A DNA stretch of 64,000 nt from Rhizobium sp. NFR07 (GCF_900111905.1 NZ_FOKM01000001.1:1-64000); one strand, 5' to 3'; positions 26,443 to 35,576 are shown, counted from the first letter of the stretch. Translations and numbers: made by a program. Notes: generated from the letters alone by a model not told the origin.

Positions 26443-27356
26443 TGTCCAATATCGAACAGACGGCGACACGACCCCTCTCCTTTCGCGAGCGCAATGCCAG
26501 CCAGATCCGCCAAATGCGGCTCTATGCCCACATGTTCCGCGGCAGCTTCTCCTCGATGCTGGGACTGACGCTCGTCGTCGTCTTTCTCATCCTCGCGGCG
26601 ATCGGCCCCTATATCGTGCCCTATCCGGAAGATACGCGGGGCGCGGTGCATATGGCCGCACGGCTTCTGCCCCCGAGCGCCGAGCACTGGTTCGGCACCG
26701 ATGAAATGGGCGCCGACATTTTTTCGCGCGTCATCGCAGGTGCCCGGACTTCGCTGTGGATCGGCATCGTCATCACCGGGCTTGGCGCACTGATCGGTGT
26801 GCCGCTCGGCATCATCGCCGGCTACAAGGGTGGTCTTCTGCGTGCATGCATCATGCGGGTGACCGAACTGTTCCTCGCCGTGCCGGGGCTCGCGCTGGCG
26901 CTCGCCATCGTCGCCTCGCTCGGGCCGGGCCTGACGAACTGCATGATCGCGCTGGCAATCGTCTGGTGGCCGGGATACGTGCGCCTTGTCGAGGCGAAGA
27001 CGCTTTCGGTGAAGGAAGAGCTCTTCGTCGAATCCGCCCGCTCGATCGGCGCGAAGACGCCGTGGATCCTCTGGCACCATATCCTGCCCAACTGCATGTC
27101 GCCGATCATCGTCAAGATGAGCATGGACATGGGCATGGCAATCCTGGCCGCGGCCGGCCTCGGCTTCATCGGCCTCGGCGCACCGCCGCCGGCACCCGAA
27201 TGGGGCGCCATGGTCTCGGTCGCACGCTCCTACATGCCCGACTGGTGGTGGTATTCCTTCTTCCCGGGCGCCGCCATCTTCCTCACCGTGCTCGGCTTCA
27301 ACCTGCTTGGAGACGGCCTGCGCGACATCCTCGATCCCCGGAGCCGCACCCGATGA
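26442..27356 (+). CDS. Dipeptide-type ABC transporter permease (DppC class)
   Basis: A 304-residue permease beginning MSNIEQTATRPLSF. The DppC hallmark LLPPSAEHWFGTDEMGADIF (periplasmic loop), the EAA-type segment FVESARSIGAKTPWILWHHI and the C-terminal NLLGDGLRDILDPR are all present. The start codon overlaps the previous stop (TGATG) and the stop overlaps the ATPase start (ATGA), a tightly coupled transport operon. Confidence 0.9.
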   Translation: MSNIEQTATRPLSFRERNASQIRQMRLYAHMFRGSFSSMLGLTLVVVFLILAAIGPYIVPYPEDTRGAVHMAARLLPPSAEHWFGTDEMGADIFSRVIAGARTSLWIGIVITGLGALIGVPLGIIAGYKGGLLRACIMRVTELFLAVPGLALALAIVASLGPGLTNCMIALAIVWWPGYVRLVEAKTLSVKEELFVESARSIGAKTPWILWHHILPNCMSPIIVKMSMDMGMAILAAAGLGFIGLGAPPPAPEWGAMVSVARSYMPDWWWYSFFPGAAIFLTVLGFNLLGDGLRDILDPRSRTR

Positions 27357-29008
27357 GCACGCCTCTTCTCGACATCAAGGACTACAGCCTCGACATCGGA
27401 ACGTTCGACGGCCCGGTGCATGTGTTGAAGGGTATCAACCTCACCGTCAACCGCGGCGACACGCTCGGCATCGTCGGCGAAAGCGGTTCGGGCAAGACCG
27501 TTCTGGTTCGTTCCGTCATGGGCATCGGCCCGAAGGGGTCCGAGGTCACGCAAGGCCAGATCACCTTCGACGGGCAGGACATTACCCGCCTGACAGAGAA
27601 GGCCTGGGGCAATATCCGCGGCATTCGCATCTCGATGATCTTCCAGGATCCAATGACGTATCTGAACCCGCTCTTCACGATCGGGCAGCAGATTTCCGAT
27701 GTCATCGCGGCGCATCAACGTGCCAGCGGTGAAGGTGTTGCGTCCAAGTCCGCACGACGCGCCCGCACCGTCGAACTTCTCGACCAGGTCGGCATGCGCG
27801 ATCCTGATCAGCTGTTCGACCAGTATCCGCACCAGCTTTCGGGCGGCATGCGCCAGCGCGTGCTGATCGCCATGGCGCTTGCCGGCAAGCCGGAACTGCT
27901 GATCGCCGATGAGCCGACGACGGCACTCGACGTGACCGTGCAGGCGCAGGTTCTCGACCTCATCAAGTCGCTGGTGGAAAAGCTCAATCTGACGGTTGTG
28001 ATGATCAGCCATGACATCGGCGCGATCGCGACGATCGCCACCCGCTGTGCCGTCATGTACAAGGGCGAGATCGTCGAACAGGGCGCGACAGCTGACATTC
28101 TCGGCAATCCGCAGCACGCCTACACAAAGCAGTTGCTCGCGGCCGTGCCGGATATCGAGGCCGAGCCGAAGCGGGTCGCCGCGGCGGCAGCGGAACCGAA
28201 AACCGAGAAGCCGGTCAAGCTGCTCGAAGCGCATGACCTCACCAAGATCTACAAGAGCCAGTCCGGCGAGCCCTTCACAGCAGTCGACAAGGTCAACCTC
28301 TCGGTTGCCAAGGGCGAGATCTTCGGCGTGGTCGGCGAAAGCGGTTCCGGAAAGTCCACGCTGGCGCGCATGCTTTTACGCCTGATCGAGCCGACCTCCG
28401 GTGACATCATCTTCGACGGCCAGAACATTTCGGGCCTGAACGGCGAGCCGCTCAGGCAGATGCGCCGCCACATGCAGTTCGTCTTCCAGAACCCGCATTC
28501 GGCACTTAACGGCCGCCATACGATCGGCGATGCTATCGGCGAACCGCTGCGCATCCAGACGAATATGAGCAAGCGTGATATCGAGGCCCGTGTCGAGGCG
28601 TTGCTCGACATCGTTCAGCTGCCGCGGATGTTCAAGTATCGCTATCCCCACGAGCTTTCCGGCGGCCAGAAGCAGCGCGTCTGCATCGCCCGTGCCATCG
28701 CGCTCAATCCCCGGCTGCTCATCCTCGATGAACCGACCTCCGCGCTCGATATCTCGGTCCAGGCGCAGGTGCTGGAATTCCTCCAGCAGGTGCGGGCCGA
28801 GCTCGACCTGACCTATGTCTTCATCAGCCACGACCTCGCTGTCATACGGCAGATCTGCGACCAGACCATCGTGATGAAGCGCGGCCAGATCGTCGAACAG
28901 GGCGATACCGAGAAAATCTTCCTGTCGCCGGCCGAAGACTATACCCGAGCTCTCATCGAGAGCGGTCGCAAGACTTCGCGCGCGGCCAACATTGGCGCAA
29001 CCGGATAG
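27353..29008 (+). CDS. Fused dipeptide ABC transporter ATPase (DppD-DppF type)
   Basis: A 551-residue protein with two complete nucleotide-binding domains, as in GsiA-like fusions. Domain 1 has Walker A GESGSGKT (residues 42-49), signature LSGGMRQR and Walker B LLIADEPTTALD. Domain 2 has Walker A GESGSGKST, signature LSGGQKQR and Walker B LLILDEPTSALD. They are joined by an Ala/Glu/Pro-rich linker (about residues 263-285). Fusion replaces the separate DppD and DppF subunits. It ends the plus-strand operon and is followed by a GC-rich palindrome. Confidence 0.92.
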   Translation: MSTPLLDIKDYSLDIGTFDGPVHVLKGINLTVNRGDTLGIVGESGSGKTVLVRSVMGIGPKGSEVTQGQITFDGQDITRLTEKAWGNIRGIRISMIFQDPMTYLNPLFTIGQQISDVIAAHQRASGEGVASKSARRARTVELLDQVGMRDPDQLFDQYPHQLSGGMRQRVLIAMALAGKPELLIADEPTTALDVTVQAQVLDLIKSLVEKLNLTVVMISHDIGAIATIATRCAVMYKGEIVEQGATADILGNPQHAYTKQLLAAVPDIEAEPKRVAAAAAEPKTEKPVKLLEAHDLTKIYKSQSGEPFTAVDKVNLSVAKGEIFGVVGESGSGKSTLARMLLRLIEPTSGDIIFDGQNISGLNGEPLRQMRRHMQFVFQNPHSALNGRHTIGDAIGEPLRIQTNMSKRDIEARVEALLDIVQLPRMFKYRYPHELSGGQKQRVCIARAIALNPRLLILDEPTSALDISVQAQVLEFLQQVRAELDLTYVFISHDLAVIRQICDQTIVMKRGQIVEQGDTEKIFLSPAEDYTRALIESGRKTSRAANIGATG

Positions 29009-29029
29009 CGCATTGCCGGCGGTGGATTT

Positions 29030-29051
29030 GCGGGGACAAATTTGTCCCCGC
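29030..29051 (+). terminator. Perfect palindrome after the ABC operon
   Basis: Arms GCGGGGACAAA and TTTGTCCCCGC meet without a spacer; folding gives an 8-bp GC stem with an AAATTT loop. No T-run follows, so termination would be weak or bidirectional. It separates the plus-strand operon from the minus-strand gene at 29148. Confidence 0.55.
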
Positions 29052-29147
29052 CCACAACTCTCTGTGCCTGGTAGCACCTCTTTCGCCGCCTTCTCGTCCG
29101 GCAGGCATACAATTATTCCATGCCATCACGGCTGAGACGGAGCGGAC

Positions 29148-29918
29148 TTAGCGCATGCGGCTCCTTTGGAGCGATGCCTTCCAGGTGCCGCCGCCAATCC
29201 AATCGAGCAGGCTCTCCCTGGTGTCGAAATCCGGCGAGGCCAGAGCAGCGGCTCTCCAGCCGATGCAAAGCATACAGGACAGCACCGGCGCCCTACCAAG
29301 GAAAGGCTGCGCCGCGATAGCCTCCAGGGTCGGCATGCCGGTGCCGAGCATCAGAACCGCGTCGAGATCCCGGCCCTCGAGTTGTCGGAGCGCCTTGGCT
29401 GCTGCCGCGGCGTCCAGGCTGTAGATCGGATGGAACGCATCAGTCTCGCGAAAGGCGCTGACTTCCGCGACGACCTCAAGGCCCCGGGAACGCCAATAGC
29501 CCGCACTCTCGGCATCCAATGCCGAATTGTAGGGTGAGACAAGGCCGATCCGTTTTGCACCAAGCATCGAGAGCGCATCCAGGGAAGCTGTCGCGCCGGT
29601 GATCACAGGGCGATCGGTTACCTCTCTGATCGACGCGAGAAGCTCGTCTTCCGCATCTTTTCCCAGAAGATAGGAGGCGCCGGTACAGGCGATTGCGATC
29701 ACATCGAGCGGCGCATTGGCGAACTGGCTGAGCTGCGCCGGGAACTGAGACATGTAGTCCAGCAGACGCTCCGAGATGGTGGCCGCTTTGCTTGTCATCC
29801 GCGCATTGAGAAAGGCCATTCCCGGTGGCGTCATCAATGCCATTTCCGGTTCGACAGTCGTATTGGCCTGCGGCGTAAACACGCCCACGAGGCCTTTCGG
29901 TGCATAGGCAACGGACAT
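29148..29918 (-). CDS. Maleate isomerase/arylmalonate decarboxylase-like protein (Asp/Glu racemase superfamily)
   Basis: A 256-residue protein with the family signature GVFTPQANTTVEPEM (residues 12-26) and a first conserved cysteine, Cys78, in IAIACTGASYLLG. Where maleate isomerases and racemases have their second catalytic cysteine (usually SCT), this protein reads LGT (Gly192). Two other cysteines lie near 215-218. Decarboxylase-like or altered chemistry is therefore possible. The ATG at 29918 follows GGGGA with good spacing; an upstream ATG at 29978 has none. Its place between the AroM/hydantoinase system and the monooxygenase cluster leaves its pathway open. Confidence 0.75.
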   Translation of the reverse strand: MSVAYAPKGLVGVFTPQANTTVEPEMALMTPPGMAFLNARMTSKAATISERLLDYMSQFPAQLSQFANAPLDVIAIACTGASYLLGKDAEDELLASIREVTDRPVITGATASLDALSMLGAKRIGLVSPYNSALDAESAGYWRSRGLEVVAEVSAFRETDAFHPIYSLDAAAAAKALRQLEGRDLDAVLMLGTGMPTLEAIAAQPFLGRAPVLSCMLCIGWRAAALASPDFDTRESLLDWIGGGTWKASLQRSRMR

Positions 29919-29963
29919 CGCAATTCCCCAAAGAGTGCACCGTATCGTAACGGCGCGACAACT

Positions 29964-29981
29964 TGTATTATCTTCCATACA
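29964..29981. promoter_or_regulatory. Inverted repeat TGTAT-N8-ATACA, possible GntR operator
   Basis: It lies between the divergent isomerase-like and GntR genes. The left half with flanks (TTGTATTAT) resembles the half-site TTGTTTTAT of the palindrome at 34295-34316. This is a weak match and is offered as a candidate only. Confidence 0.35.
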
Positions 29982-30115
29982 TATTGTGAAAAAGAAAGAC
30001 CGGCTCTTCTAGCCATGCCCACTCGGCGCGACGGCAAACGAGGAAATATTCCTTCCCTGCCCCTATGCGATGCTATACGGGCTCCAATGATCGCATATTC
30101 GACGGGAGACTTGCA

Positions 30116-30901
30116 GTGAGCGAAGACGATCCCGACAAGAAGCCTCTGATGGCTCCACGAAGCCGCATTCAGCCGCTTTACCACCAGATCTATCTGCAGC
30201 TTCGGCAACTTTTGACGGACAGCTCTTTGGACATTACCCAGCCGCTACCCTCAGAGCCCATGCTCGCGCAACGTTACGGCGTAAGCCGCGTAACGATCCG
30301 CAAGACGCTCCTGCGGCTGCAGCAGGAGGGCCTGATCCGACGCGTGCATGGCAAAGGTACATTTCCGGCGCGGGAAAGCACCGAGCCGGGCAAGTCCGAC
30401 ATATCGAGCGTATTGGACAATCTCCTGTCCTTCGATCGGCGCACGACTGCGGTCAACCTGGCCTGGGAGATGCTGGATGCGGAGCCGGCGATCGCCCGTC
30501 AACTGCGCTCCGAGCGCTGCCTTCGCGTCGTCAGACTGCGCAGCATGGAGGGAAAGCCGATCTCGCTGACCACGCTTCATATACCCGAGCGCCATTGCCA
30601 CCTGCTCGACCCGGAAGAGATAGGTGACGAACCGATCGTCCGCGCGCTCGAAAGAGGTGACGTTCTCGCCTATGACGCCGATCAGGTCTTGAGTGCCGTC
30701 GCGGCCACCGCCGACATGGCCTTGCACCTGCAGGTCGAGCCGGCAACCCCGCTGATCGTGATGCGTCGACTGATGTTCAACGCCAACCACGAACCGGTTC
30801 TGCATCAGGAGGGCTTCTACCCTCCCGACCGTTTCGAATACCGGATGCGGCTTTCACGCCAAAGCATCGGGCCCATAGCTCAATGGTCGCCGATCTCCTG
30901 A
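30116..30901 (+). CDS. GntR-family transcriptional regulator (HutC subfamily)
   Basis: A 261-residue regulator. The winged HTH spans about residues 18-85 (LYHQIYLQLRQLL, PSEPMLAQRYGVSRVTIRKT, EGLIRRVHGKGTF). A UTRA-type ligand domain follows (about 100-250), with TTLHIPERHCHLLD and ending PVLHQEGFYPPDRFEYRM. The GTG at 30116 has GGGAGA at good spacing; an ATG at 30065 is in frame without a visible site. It probably regulates the surrounding catabolic genes, including the divergent dehydrogenase and monooxygenase operons whose promoter region holds a large palindrome. Confidence 0.85.
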   Translation: MSEDDPDKKPLMAPRSRIQPLYHQIYLQLRQLLTDSSLDITQPLPSEPMLAQRYGVSRVTIRKTLLRLQQEGLIRRVHGKGTFPARESTEPGKSDISSVLDNLLSFDRRTTAVNLAWEMLDAEPAIARQLRSERCLRVVRLRSMEGKPISLTTLHIPERHCHLLDPEEIGDEPIVRALERGDVLAYDADQVLSAVAATADMALHLQVEPATPLIVMRRLMFNANHEPVLHQEGFYPPDRFEYRMRLSRQSIGPIAQWSPIS

Positions 30902-30929
30902 AATGATCGACGACCGGATGGGCGGCCTG

Positions 30930-31945
30930 TCATCCCTTCAAGGCCCTGTCGATATAGCTGTTGGTGTAGAAGCGCGTCGGATCGTCAGCGGAAATCAGCT
31001 TGGCGTCCCGCAGCGTGTTCACGCCCTGCTCCCAGAGCGAGGGAACGTTGCGCATCAGATTGTCCTTGCCCTGGGATAACCACAGTTCATCGATTGTCGC
31101 GCGCGTGATGGCGGTGAGCTCATCCAACTGGTCTAGGCGAGGGATCTGGAAATCCTTTGAGGCGCGCTGGTAGATCATCTCCGTCGGCTCGCTGATGATC
31201 TCGTTCACGGATGCAGTGAGTGCCCTGCTGATTCTGACGAACTGATCCTCATTCTTCTCCATCACGCTGCGCTTGGCTACATATCCCTGGCTCGGCATGG
31301 GCGCATAACGATCGGTGGACCAGATCTCCACCGGGGCGTTCATGTGACGAAGCGCGGCAACGACATTGATGGAGCAGATGAAGCAGTCGACACGCCCGGT
31401 CTGCAGGATGCCGAACGCGCCGGGCGTATCCCAGTCACCTCGCGCTTCACCTCGGCTGGCGGCACCCCCACCTTGCCCAGCATCAGGTTGAGGAAAATCT
31501 CCGTCGATCCGCCGACCGAGACGAGGCCAACGGTCTTGCCGCGCAGCTCTTCTGCCGAAGCGATCGGCTTCGACGTCAGCGAGACCACGTGAAAAGTCGA
31601 GGCCTGGTACATCGTGGAAAAGCAGACGAGATCTTCCGAAGATTTCTCCGCGGCCACGAGTTGCTCGATGGATGAGATGCGGATGAAGCGCGTCTGATCG
31701 GCAACCAGCTGCTGCAGGGTCTGCGCGCCGCCACGGCCCGCTTCGAGCTTGACGTCGAGCCCCTGCTTGGCGAAATGTCCGCCTGATACAGCGTTCATCA
31801 TTTCAATGAAGCTCGCCCCGAACGCGAATGGCGTCAGGACGTTGATCTGCTCCAGGCCCTGGGCCCGGAGAATTGCCGGCATGGGGAACAAGCCTGCCGC
31901 AGTGGTCGCGGCAACATATGTCAGGAATGAACGTCGCGTGGTCAT
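30930..31945 (-). pseudogene. Frameshifted ABC-type substrate-binding protein (NMT1/SsuA class)
   Basis: The N-terminal 180 or so residues read in one frame: a Tat-type signal (TTRRSFLTYVAATTAAG), then QINVLTPFAFGASFIEMMNA and FAKQGLDVKLEAGRG. After EVKREVT the frame is lost and ends in a nonsense tail. The continuing sequence (WDTPGAFGILQTGRVDCFIC, then the segment MNAPVEIWSTDRYAPM) is in another frame. One missing base near 31433-31434 explains it. The gene has GAGGA before the ATG and no permease or ATPase gene beside it, so it was an orphan binding protein even before the frameshift. A sequencing error is the main alternative. Confidence 0.85.
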
Positions 31946-31968
31946 CGAAATTCCTCTCTGGTGGTTTT

Positions 31969-33486
31969 CTAGTCGCTGATCCCGATCTTCTTCACGGTGA
32001 TGGGTCGTGTCGGTGTCGTCACGGTCTTGATCTCGGTATAGAATTGCTCGCTCGCCTCGCCCCCCTCGCGTCCGACGCCGGAATCCTTGTATCCGCCGAA
32101 GGGAGCCCGCAATTCCCGCGTCATCGTAGTGTTCACCCAGACGACGCCGGACTTCAGGTCGCGGCTTGCCGCCTCGACGGTCGGCAGATGGTCGGACCAG
32201 AGATAGGACACGAGGCCGAACTGCGTGTCATTGGCCATGCCGATCGCCTCTTCGTAGCTGTCGAAGGTGAGAAAGGCCGCGAAAGGCCCGAAGATCTCAT
32301 CCTGACACACTCTGCTGGAATTCGACTTGGCGAACACGGCGGTGGGCTCGACGAAATAGCCGCCCGCCAAATCGCCGGACAGGCTTGCCGCCTTTCCGCC
32401 GGTCAGCAACTCGGCGCCCTCGCCTACCGCAATGTCGGCGAAAGATAGAACGCGATCGCGGTGGCCCGAGGATGCCAGGGGGCCAAGCTCCGTCTCATCC
32501 AGCATCGGATCGCCGATGCGTATCTTCGCGGCGCGTTCGACGAACCGGCCGATAAAATCATCCGCGATAGACTTCTCGAGCAGAATGCGGGAGCCGGCAA
32601 GGCATTGCTGGCCATTGTTGGAATAGATGCTGACCAGTGCCGCATCGAGGGCACGGTCGAGATCGGCGGAGGCAAAGACGATGTTGGCACTCTTGCCGCC
32701 AAGCTCCAAAGTGCATGGTTTGAGCCTCAGCCCAGCTTGCGACATGATGCGGCGACCCGTCTCGGTGCCGCCGGTAAAGCTGATGCGATCGACACCCGGA
32801 TGGTTTACCAGCGCCTCCCCCGTCACCGAGCCGCGGCCGTTGACGATATTTACCACGCCATCCGGTACACCTGCCTCATGCAGCAGATCGACAAAACACC
32901 TTAGCGCCAGTGGCGTCTGTTCCGATGGCTTCAGGACGCAGGTATTGCCGAAGGCTATGCAGGCGGCGACCTTCATGGAGGCGAGTGCGGTGGGCGCGTT
33001 CCAGGGTGCGATCAGCGCCGCGACGCCAACCGGTTCGCGCACGACGACGGAACGATATCCAGTCGTCTGGTCGTAGACGTCGCCCTTTGTTTGGCCGATA
33101 TATTCCGCGAAGAAGCGAAAATTGTAGGCAGCCCGCTTGACGTGCCGTTCGCGCAATTCCCGCATGGAAACGCCCAGATTGAGGCATTCCAGCCGTGCCA
33201 GTTCGTCGGCATGAGCAATGATCTTGGCCTGGATCGCCAGAAGAAGCTCTTGGCGTTTTTCGACGGGTAGCCTTGCCCAATCGGTAGTATCGAAGGCACG
33301 ACGTGCTGCCTTGACCGCCTGGTCAACTTCGTCGGCATCCGCCTCATGCAGCGTCGCAATCTGCTGACCTGTAGCAGGGTAGAAGACCGGGAGCTGATGG
33401 CCCGATGGCGAACTCGCCTTGCCGCCGATCAGGCTGGTGATATTCGAGGAGAATTGGGTGGGCAACAAAGCGTTCATCCGTATCAC
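31969..33486 (-). CDS. Aldehyde dehydrogenase (NAD(P)-dependent, HpaE/semialdehyde type)
   Basis: An ALDH-superfamily protein of about 505 residues. The NAD-binding segment is APWNAPTALASMKVAACIAF, the general-base glutamate lies in LELGGKSANIVF and the catalytic cysteine in NNGQQCLAGSR. The closing motif is FGGYKDSGVGREGG. It resembles dehydrogenases of aromatic ring-cleavage semialdehydes, but specificity is not certain. The GTG at 33486 overlaps the SDR stop; an ATG at 33477 is an alternative start. It is cotranscribed with the SDR, suggesting successive oxidation of an alcohol to an acid. Confidence 0.88.
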   Translation of the reverse strand: MIRMNALLPTQFSSNITSLIGGKASSPSGHQLPVFYPATGQQIATLHEADADEVDQAVKAARRAFDTTDWARLPVEKRQELLLAIQAKIIAHADELARLECLNLGVSMRELRERHVKRAAYNFRFFAEYIGQTKGDVYDQTTGYRSVVVREPVGVAALIAPWNAPTALASMKVAACIAFGNTCVLKPSEQTPLALRCFVDLLHEAGVPDGVVNIVNGRGSVTGEALVNHPGVDRISFTGGTETGRRIMSQAGLRLKPCTLELGGKSANIVFASADLDRALDAALVSIYSNNGQQCLAGSRILLEKSIADDFIGRFVERAAKIRIGDPMLDETELGPLASSGHRDRVLSFADIAVGEGAELLTGGKAASLSGDLAGGYFVEPTAVFAKSNSSRVCQDEIFGPFAAFLTFDSYEEAIGMANDTQFGLVSYLWSDHLPTVEAASRDLKSGVVWVNTTMTRELRAPFGGYKDSGVGREGGEASEQFYTEIKTVTTPTRPITVKKIGISD

Positions 33487-34244
33487 ACCATCAAAAGTCC
33501 GCCATTCACATGCAGGGTCTGGCCCGTGATGTAGGCGGATTGCCGGGAGAGAAGAAAAAGGATCGGCCCGACGATGTCTTCTGCTTCGGCAAGCCGTGCG
33601 AGGGGGACCGTTTTCAGATAGGCTTCGACATCCATCCGAGTTGTGCTCCTATCGTCACCGCCGCGACCGGTGCCGCCGTGCAGGAAGGCCGTATCAACGG
33701 CGGATGGCGCGACGGCATTGGCTCGTACGACAGGGGCATTTTCCTGAGCAAGCAGTCGCGTCAAGGCAAGTATGCCGGCCTTCGACACCGAATAGGGACC
33801 ATATCCCGGCGTCGGTTTGAGGGCGAGCCCCGAGGATGTGTTGACGATCGCGGGATCATGCCCTCGCTTCAATAGTGGAAGGGCGGAGCGAGTGATGTAG
33901 AAGGCGGAGTTGAGATTGCCGTCCGTCACTTCATGCCAAAGATCGTCCGACGTCTCGCTGACCAACTGCCGTTCCCGCGAAAAGCCGACCAGATTGACCA
34001 GTCCGTCGATCGCTGTGAAGCGCTCTTCAATCTCCGCAAAGACCTTCTCAACCCCGGCAGCATCGCGCGCGTCCACCGAAAACGCGTGTGCTCCGCTCGG
34101 AACACCGTGACGTTCGATAGACGCTGGCAGATCCAGCAAGATGACAAGGGCGCCTTTTGCGATGAGAGCGCCCACGACCGCGCGGCCGATACCGCCGCAG
34201 CCTCCAGCCACTACAATGCGGCGTGCTTGAAAATCATCCGCCAC
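33483..34244 (-). CDS. Short-chain dehydrogenase/reductase (SDR)
   Basis: A 253-residue classical SDR. The cofactor motif is AGGCGGIG (residues 13-20), NLVGF replaces the usual NNAG, and the catalytic Tyr/Lys lie in YGPYSVSK with a serine in NTSSG. It is the first gene of a minus-strand unit with the aldehyde dehydrogenase. It probably oxidises a hydroxyl group of a catabolic intermediate. It is divergent from the FAD monooxygenase, with a 22-bp palindrome between them. Confidence 0.87.
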   Translation of the reverse strand: MADDFQARRIVVAGGCGGIGRAVVGALIAKGALVILLDLPASIERHGVPSGAHAFSVDARDAAGVEKVFAEIEERFTAIDGLVNLVGFSRERQLVSETSDDLWHEVTDGNLNSAFYITRSALPLLKRGHDPAIVNTSSGLALKPTPGYGPYSVSKAGILALTRLLAQENAPVVRANAVAPSAVDTAFLHGGTGRGGDDRSTTRMDVEAYLKTVPLARLAEAEDIVGPILFLLSRQSAYITGQTLHVNGGLLMV

Positions 34245-34294
34245 GTTTCAGTTCCCGCTTTTATCGCGACCTCTTGCTTTATGGATCGCATTGA

Positions 34295-34316
34295 GTTGTT
34301 TTATTGATAAAACAAC
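34295..34316. promoter_or_regulatory. Perfect 22-bp palindrome between SDR and monooxygenase genes
   Basis: Ten-base arms GTTGTTTTAT and ATAAAACAAC flank a TG centre. It lies 51 bp upstream of the SDR start and 46 bp upstream of the monooxygenase start. It is too AT-rich for a terminator, and both flanking genes point away from it, so an operator controlling both directions is likely. The GntR regulator encoded 4 kb away is the best candidate. Confidence 0.7.
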
Positions 34317-34361
34317 ATTGCCGTTCGTCAAGTCTGGACCGCGGCATCCGGAACGGAAACT

Positions 34362-35576
34362 ATGGCTGAGACTGCGAAGTTTGATTGCGAAGTGATTGTT
34401 TGCGGCGGCGGGCCTGTCGGGCTCTGCCTGTCTCTGTTGCTGAGCCGGGCAGGCCTGACCACGATCGTTCTGGAAAAAGAGATGGCAATCGAGAAGGATC
34501 TGCGCGCCTCGACCTTCCATCCTCCGACACTCGACATGCTGGAGGAACTGGAGATCACCGCAAAACTCCTCGGCCAGGGACTGATATGCCCCGAGTGGCA
34601 GATCCGGCTGCACCCCGATGGAGAACGCGCCGTATTCGACCTGTCCGTGCTGGACAGCGACACACGCTATCCGTTCCGCCTGCAATGCGAGCAATGGAAG
34701 CTCTCCGTTGCCCTCAAGGAGGCTCTTTGCGAGGACGGAAAGGCCGATATCCGCTTCGGCACTGAAGTCACCGGCTTCGAGCAGGATGAGGCAGGTGTTC
34801 TCGTCAAACTGCGTTCCCATACCGGCGAGGAAAGCCAGCTGCGGACGCGGTTCCTTATCGGCGCCGACGGTTCACGCAGCATCGTGCGCAAGATGCTGGA
34901 CATAGATTTCAATGGGCTGACTTATCCGGAAACGACGCTGCTGGTGACCACCCACTTCCCATTCGAGGACAATCTCGAGGGCATTTCCAACGTCTCCTAC
35001 TGCTGGAAAGACGGTGGCAATTTTTCTCTTCTGAAAGTGCCTGGAAGGTGGCGTGTTTCGATCTATCCCAGGGAAGATCTGTCGGTAGAGGATCAGCTGA
35101 CGGCCGATGCGGTGGAGGCGAGCCTGCAACAGATCGTGCCGAAAAGCGGCGCCTATGACGTGATCGAAAAGCGCCCCTATCGCGTCCATCAGAGGATAGT
35201 GGATAACTATGTGCATCAGCGCGTTATTCTGGTCGGAGATGCGGCACATCTGAACTCTCCGTCTGGAGGCATGGGCCTCAATGGTGGCATTCACGACGCG
35301 TTCGAACTCAGCGCTGCACTTTCCGACATTCTCAAACATGCCGCCGGCCTCGACCGACTTTCCCTTTACGACCGCCGCCGACGACCTGTCGCCCGCGACC
35401 AGATTCTTGCTCAGGCCGATGCCAACCGGGCGAGAATGCGGGAGAAGAGTCCTGAGAAGCGCCGTGAGATCCTTGCTGGCCTCCAGAAGATCACCGCCGA
35501 CCGGAAGGCCCTTCACGCCCACCTGCTAAAAAGCTCGATGATCGAGGGGCTGAGAATGTCCGCCGCGATCGACTGA
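34362..35576 (+). CDS. FAD-dependent aromatic-ring monooxygenase
   Basis: A 404-residue flavoprotein hydroxylase of the FAD_binding_3 class. The dinucleotide motif is CGGGPVG (residues 14-20), the DG motif GADGSRSIVRK and the GD motif VGDAAHLNSPSGGMGLNGGI. It uses NAD(P)H and O2 to hydroxylate, or in some relatives to open, aromatic or N-heteroaromatic rings. It is followed after 47 bp by an amidohydrolase-type gene. That pairing is known from N-heterocycle catabolism (nicotinate, vitamin B6), where ring opening yields an amide. The actual substrate is not determined. Confidence 0.87.
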   Translation: MAETAKFDCEVIVCGGGPVGLCLSLLLSRAGLTTIVLEKEMAIEKDLRASTFHPPTLDMLEELEITAKLLGQGLICPEWQIRLHPDGERAVFDLSVLDSDTRYPFRLQCEQWKLSVALKEALCEDGKADIRFGTEVTGFEQDEAGVLVKLRSHTGEESQLRTRFLIGADGSRSIVRKMLDIDFNGLTYPETTLLVTTHFPFEDNLEGISNVSYCWKDGGNFSLLKVPGRWRVSIYPREDLSVEDQLTADAVEASLQQIVPKSGAYDVIEKRPYRVHQRIVDNYVHQRVILVGDAAHLNSPSGGMGLNGGIHDAFELSAALSDILKHAAGLDRLSLYDRRRRPVARDQILAQADANRARMREKSPEKRREILAGLQKITADRKALHAHLLKSSMIEGLRMSAAID

